A DNA stretch of 64,000 bases from assembly GCF_020873875.1 (NCBI RefSeq), contig NZ_JAHWGU010000033.1, positions 1-64,000 of the forward strand, in the 5' to 3' direction. Position numbers and translations under genes: made by a program. The stretch comes from Actinoplanes sp. DH11. Lineage in GTDB: Bacteria; Actinomycetota; Actinomycetes; Mycobacteriales; Micromonosporaceae. The notes beneath the pieces are model-generated. The model did not search any database. It saw only the letters and a program-made list of their open reading frames with translations, and was not told the DNA's origin. Shown here in pieces: positions 60,838 through 64,000 of the stretch (the first letter of the stretch is position 1; each line of letters starts with the position of its first letter).

Positions 60838-61215
60838 TCAGCGGGCCTTCTTGGTGGCCCGCTTGCGCGGCGGGGTGAGCAGGTCCGCAATGGTCGCGAT
60901 TGCGGTCGGCACCAGGCGGTAGTACGCCCAGACACCGCGCTTCTCGCGCTCCAGCAGACCAGCCTCCGTCAGGATCCGGAGGTGGTGGCTCACCGTGGGC
61001 TGCGAGAGCCCCAGGGGAGCCGTGAGGTCGCAGACACACGCCTCGCCATCCGTCGCGGACTGGATGAGGCTCAGCAGCCGCAGCCGGGCCGGGTCGGCGA
61101 GTGCCTTGAGCACTCCCGCCAGCCGCTCGGCGTCGGCGCGTTCAATCGGCTCGCCGGCAAGCGGCGAGATTTGAGGCATTGTCATTTCCGCCAACGCAGT
61201 TCCCACGATCTCCAT
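60838..61215 (-). CDS. ArsR family transcriptional regulator
   Basis: A 125-residue winged-helix regulator: ERLAGVLKALADPARLRLLSLIQ, the metal-binding-type ACVCDLTAPLGLSQPTVSHHLRIL, and a basic C-terminus. The CVCD motif is the classic soft-metal (As/Sb/Cd/Zn) site of ArsR/SmtB repressors. Start at ATG 61215 is uncertain: ATGs at 61185 and 61179 are in frame. No metal transporter adjoins it, so its target is unknown. Confidence 0.82.
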   Translation of the reverse strand: MEIVGTALAEMTMPQISPLAGEPIERADAERLAGVLKALADPARLRLLSLIQSATDGEACVCDLTAPLGLSQPTVSHHLRILTEAGLLEREKRGVWAYYRLVPTAIATIADLLTPPRKRATKKAR

Positions 61216-61265
61216 CCTTCCACCAACTGCATCGATTCTCCTGCATGTGTGCAGGAACGAACCGG

Positions 61266-61472
61266 CTAACTTTCGGGCCGTAAGGCCGAGATCGCCCGCC
61301 GGGTCGGCCGACCGGTGAGGCGCTCCGGCAACCCGCACCGCCCCAGCTTCCGGCCGTCCTCGACCACGACACCGACTTCGGTCTCTGCCTCCTGCAACGC
61401 CTCAGCCGCCATCTGGTCGCTACCTATCCGTGTCGAGCTCTCGATCCCCGTCTCCGGAGTGAGGCGGGCCAC
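61266..61472 (-). CDS. Possible small CBS-like protein
   Basis: A 68-residue frame from GTG 61472 with GC-rich third positions. The sequence VARLTPETGIESSTRI, then AAEALQEAETEVGVVVEDGRKLG, resembles half of a CBS domain. It lacks a clear ribosome site and a second CBS half, so it may be a remnant. It ends with TTA-containing codons and TAG 50 bp upstream of the arsR start. Confidence 0.4.
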   Translation of the reverse strand: MARLTPETGIESSTRIGSDQMAAEALQEAETEVGVVVEDGRKLGRCGLPERLTGRPTRRAISALRPES

Positions 61473-62068
61473 ATTGTCAATTCGTCGATTGTTTCGGTTC
61501 ACCGATCTCGGACGATGACCCGCAACAGAACGCATCCAGACCATCACGCCGCACTGCGCGATCTTTTGGTAGCCACACTCCGAACCCAACAGCTCACGAC
61601 CCGATGAAAGCACGACGCCACGCTGCGCGACGGCCATTCAGTGATGAATTTACGCAGGTCTTGCCGTGCCGTCATGACATCGAGCGTACTGGCTGGAAGG
61701 AAACCGGAATCTTTCGCCCCGCCGGGGCGGAACGGAACTATTGACCCAGGGCTTTGCCGGGCTCTGTAAAGAAGGTTTACCGATCGTCCATCGGCGCTCG
61801 ACCTTTCCACGGACCATAGACGCTGCTCAAAGAAGGTAACGTCGCCACGGTACCTCCGCGCACCTCAGGATCACCTGGTGGCTGCGCTGTGAGACTGCTG
61901 TGAGGGTTCGGAATCACGTTTGCCCGTCCAGGCGAAAACACGCACCGGTCGGCCGATCTCCATCTATCCGGACAGCCGATCGGGTGACGCCCGCAGAAAC
62001 GCACCGTACCCGTTCGAGTGACCCACAGTCGTCGATGCCGGACCGGATAGGGTTTGTTACTGGCCGGT
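61473..62068. other. Non-coding or unrecognised region
   Basis: This 596-bp stretch has lower GC and no frame with convincing coding bias. I see only short inverted repeats, such as GTAAAGAAGGTTTAC near 61768. It may hold the promoter of the arsR side; no RNA gene was recognised. Confidence 0.5.
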
Positions 62069-63052
62069 TCAGTCCGAAGGTCGTGACCAGTACTCGTCTT
62101 CCGGCCTCGGCGCGGGCTTCTCCATCACCGACTTGTGATCCCCTTCGGACGGACTTTGATCCGAACGCGGGTATTGATCCGGAGAATGTGGTCCAGCCCA
62201 CGGTGATGATGTGACGGGAGACTCACTCGATGGGTATACGGGTCCGTTCCCGCCGTCACCCTGATTCCACATCGCTCCCGCCGAGCCCGGGCCGCCGGCT
62301 GCCCACGGTCCGCCCGATGCCGCCGGGCCGCCGGTCGCCCACGGTCCGCCCGATGCCGCCGGGCCGCCGGGGTGGCCTAGTGCGCCGGGCACGCCCGCCG
62401 GGGTGCCGCTCGTGGGGTGCCAGGGTGCCGCTCCGGCCGTACCCCAGGAATTTCCTTCCGCGCTCCTTGCCGCAGCCGCGCCGCCGAAGAACGCGCGCGG
62501 GGTGAGGAGCAGGAGGAAGGCGACCAAGATGTACGCGATGACCTGCGCCACCGCCACCACGGCGTTCAAGCCGATCCAGCCGCCCGGATAGGCGTCGTTC
62601 AGAGCGAAACCCAGCGACCCCGGCACCGCGTCACCGGACTGCTGGGCCCCGATCGCCGCGACCGCGCCGCAACCGCCCAGCACACCGAGCACGCAGAGCC
62701 CGAGCGTGACACCCCAGGCCACCCGGCTGCCCCGCCGCAAACCCAGGCCGAGCACCACGAACAGTGCCACAACGAGCACCGCCACCACCGCACCCACTGC
62801 GGAGACGAGCCAGACGACCGCGATGAAGTTCTCCGCCAGCTCGGACCCGGCAGTGGCGTCCCGGAACCGTCCTACCGTGCCCGGCGTCACCGCGACCATG
62901 CTGACCGCGTAGGCCAGCCCCGCCACCGCCATGGTCCAGAGCAGAGCGACCGCAACAGTGATCGAAGCCGGTCGGGCTGCGGGCCGGGGCGGCGCGGGGT
63001 ACTGATTCTGCGGCGGCGAGGCCGGTGAGGGTGGCTGGGCGACGTACGACAT
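62069..63052 (-). CDS. Four-helix membrane protein with Pro/Gly-rich ends
   Basis: A 327-residue protein. The Pro/Gln-rich N-terminus (SYVAQPPSPASPPQNQ) and about four helices (ITVAVALLWTMAVAGLAYAV, VWLVSAVGAVVAVLVVALFVVLG, VTLGLCVLGVLGGCG, VVAVAQVIAYILVAFLLLL) precede a cytoplasmic tail with 12-residue GGPAASGGPWAT repeats (36-bp tandem DNA units at about 62285-62375). Function unknown. Its C-terminal composition is like that of the partial gene at 63380. Confidence 0.72.
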   Translation of the reverse strand: MSYVAQPPSPASPPQNQYPAPPRPAARPASITVAVALLWTMAVAGLAYAVSMVAVTPGTVGRFRDATAGSELAENFIAVVWLVSAVGAVVAVLVVALFVVLGLGLRRGSRVAWGVTLGLCVLGVLGGCGAVAAIGAQQSGDAVPGSLGFALNDAYPGGWIGLNAVVAVAQVIAYILVAFLLLLTPRAFFGGAAAARSAEGNSWGTAGAAPWHPTSGTPAGVPGALGHPGGPAASGGPWATGGPAASGGPWAAGGPGSAGAMWNQGDGGNGPVYPSSESPVTSSPWAGPHSPDQYPRSDQSPSEGDHKSVMEKPAPRPEDEYWSRPSD

Positions 63053-63337
63053 CGATGGGCTCCCGCAGTGGTCGGCTGGCCAAAACCTACCGCCTGCAGC
63101 GGGGGAAAGTGGGCGGACTGCCCAGGGTGCGCGGACAGGTGGCTACCGGTCACCGGCGGGTCACCGGCCGTCCGCTCACGGGGACCCGTGCGGCCGCGCG
63201 GCCCGGGCCTCGGCGAGCACATCGCGCAGCCGGTGGGACGAGCAGGCGCAGGGTCGGCCCAACCAGCGGCGCGCGGGTACCGCCCCGACCCGGCGGCAGC
63301 CTCGTCCGGTCCGGGGGGCGGCCTCTGTGTTCAAAAA

Positions 63338-63372
63338 CGGACCGGCTCGTCCTTTGCAGGCGAGCCGGTCCG
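63338..63372 (-). terminator. Rho-independent terminator of the gene at the right edge
   Basis: On the minus strand, CGGACCGGCTCG pairs with CGAGCCGGTCCG (63338-63349 and 63361-63372, 11-nt loop), followed by TTTTT (revcomp of 63333-63337). It begins 7 bp after the stop of the partial gene. The rest of 63053-63337 shows no gene. Confidence 0.85.
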
Positions 63373-63379
63373 GTGTTCG

Positions 63380-64000
63380 TCAGGCCGGGTCGTCCGGCCG
63401 GCGCTGCGGTTGGTCGCTTCCGGGCTGGTCGGAGGCCTCCCTACCGGGAACCGCAGGCGAATCCCCGGCCGGAAAAGCCGCCGGCAGATCGCCAGGTGAT
63501 TGGCCGGCGGCAGCAGCCGGCGGCTGATCCAGCGGCTCGGCCGGTGTCCGGTCCGTGGCCGGCGGCGGGGCCCAGGGGTCACTCGGCGGCTGGCTGGCGG
63601 GCGGACCGGCGAGTGCCGGCGAACCGCCGGGTGCGGCGTCCGAACCTGCCGGCGGGAAACCCGGCACCGTGGAATCGCTCGGTGCGGGGAAGCCCGGTGC
63701 TGCAGGCCCGGTCTGCGGGTAGTCCTGGCCCGCCTGCGGCGAAGAAGCCGGCAGGCCGAATGCGGGCGGTGCGGATGCGGGCGGCGCGGATGCCGGCGTG
63801 TGGGTTCCGGTCTGGCCGGGGTACGGCGGAAGCCCCGGCGCCGGCTGCCCGGGCTCACCGTATTGCTCGGGTGACCCGAGGTGGCTCGCCTCGCCCGGCT
63901 GGCCGGGATGCGGCGGGAACTGTCCAGGCGCGGGGAACGCCGGCCCACCCGGATAGGGCTGCTCCGGGAATCCGGGCCCGCCGGGATAGGGCAGTCCGGC
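63380..64000 (-). CDS. C-terminal part of a Pro/Gly-rich protein (cut by the window edge)
   Basis: The frame is open from the right edge to a stop at 63380, 207 codons including the stop. The sequence is a low-complexity Pro, Gly, Ala, Gln tail: PYPGGPGFPEQPYPGGP at the edge, later ASAPPASAPP, and a charged end QPQRRPDDPA. No membrane helix is in the visible part, so any globular or membrane domain lies upstream outside the window. A strong terminator follows. Probably another membrane protein of the type at 62069. Confidence 0.6.
   Translation of the reverse strand, partial: AGLPYPGGPGFPEQPYPGGPAFPAPGQFPPHPGQPGEASHLGSPEQYGEPGQPAPGLPPYPGQTGTHTPASAPPASAPPAFGLPASSPQAGQDYPQTGPAAPGFPAPSDSTVPGFPPAGSDAAPGGSPALAGPPASQPPSDPWAPPPATDRTPAEPLDQPPAAAAGQSPGDLPAAFPAGDSPAVPGREASDQPGSDQPQRRPDDPA

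Overview
The window is high-GC actinobacterial chromosome, most likely from a Micromonosporaceae member such as Actinoplanes. This placement is an inference from GC-rich third codon positions, frequent GTG starts, bldC, a DUF3073 gene, the RNA-repair pair pnkp/hen1 and an AmcA/AmcB-type RiPP pair. It is mostly core chromosome with small accessory islands. No transposase, prophage, plasmid gene or CRISPR array was seen.

Layout. 1-350: promoters and leader of an rRNA operon that leaves the window on the left (minus strand). 403-2777: a Rieske membrane protein and a flavin disulfide oxidoreductase. 3049-9456: a light-linked carotenoid block, with crtB and a photolyase on the minus strand diverging from crtE-crtI-idi-litR on the plus strand. 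9628-9918: tRNA-Glu, tRNA-Asp, tRNA-Phe. 10013-10430: a decayed DUF6226 gene and a palindromic repeat whose second copy is at 58912. 10651-16702: two paralogous secreted RTX-like proteins flanking an FtsX-type ABC transporter and its probable GntR-TetR regulator with palindromic operators. 16902-26691: a run of small genes including PrsW protease, KptA, an F420/PPOX protein, bldC, valine dehydrogenase and DUF3073. 26706-28026: a compact two-gene RiPP locus, a radical SAM/SPASM enzyme followed by an overlapping 75-residue precursor with an aromatic/Asn-rich C-terminus.

28232-42971 holds most of de novo purine synthesis: purM, purF, purL-purQ-purS, purB and purD on the minus strand and purA on the plus strand, interrupted by sterol-carrier proteins, a secreted trypsin-like protease and a large membrane protein with a repetitive tail. 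42973-47989: a DAGK-like protein, a MinD/ParA-like ATPase, DUF3151, an ADP-ribosylglycohydrolase and a LOG-family protein. 47991-49960 is unstable: two tandem glycine/serine-rich membrane paralogs, an AbiEi-like gene broken within a 13-bp repeat array, and 75-bp tandem repeats. 50590-60719: class II fructose-bisphosphate aldolase, an LPITG surface protein, hen1-pnkp, two DedA proteins and a class II aldolase. 60838-64000: an ArsR regulator, a possible CBS-like small protein, a four-helix membrane protein and the C-terminus of a Pro/Gly-rich protein cut by the window edge.

Systems worth attention: the AmcA/AmcB-like cyclophane RiPP locus, the hen1-pnkp RNA repair operon sharing the window with the RNA 2'-phosphotransferase KptA, the B12-type LitR/CarH-like regulator with altered cofactor motifs beside the carotenoid genes, and the RTX pair sharing a conserved upstream element.
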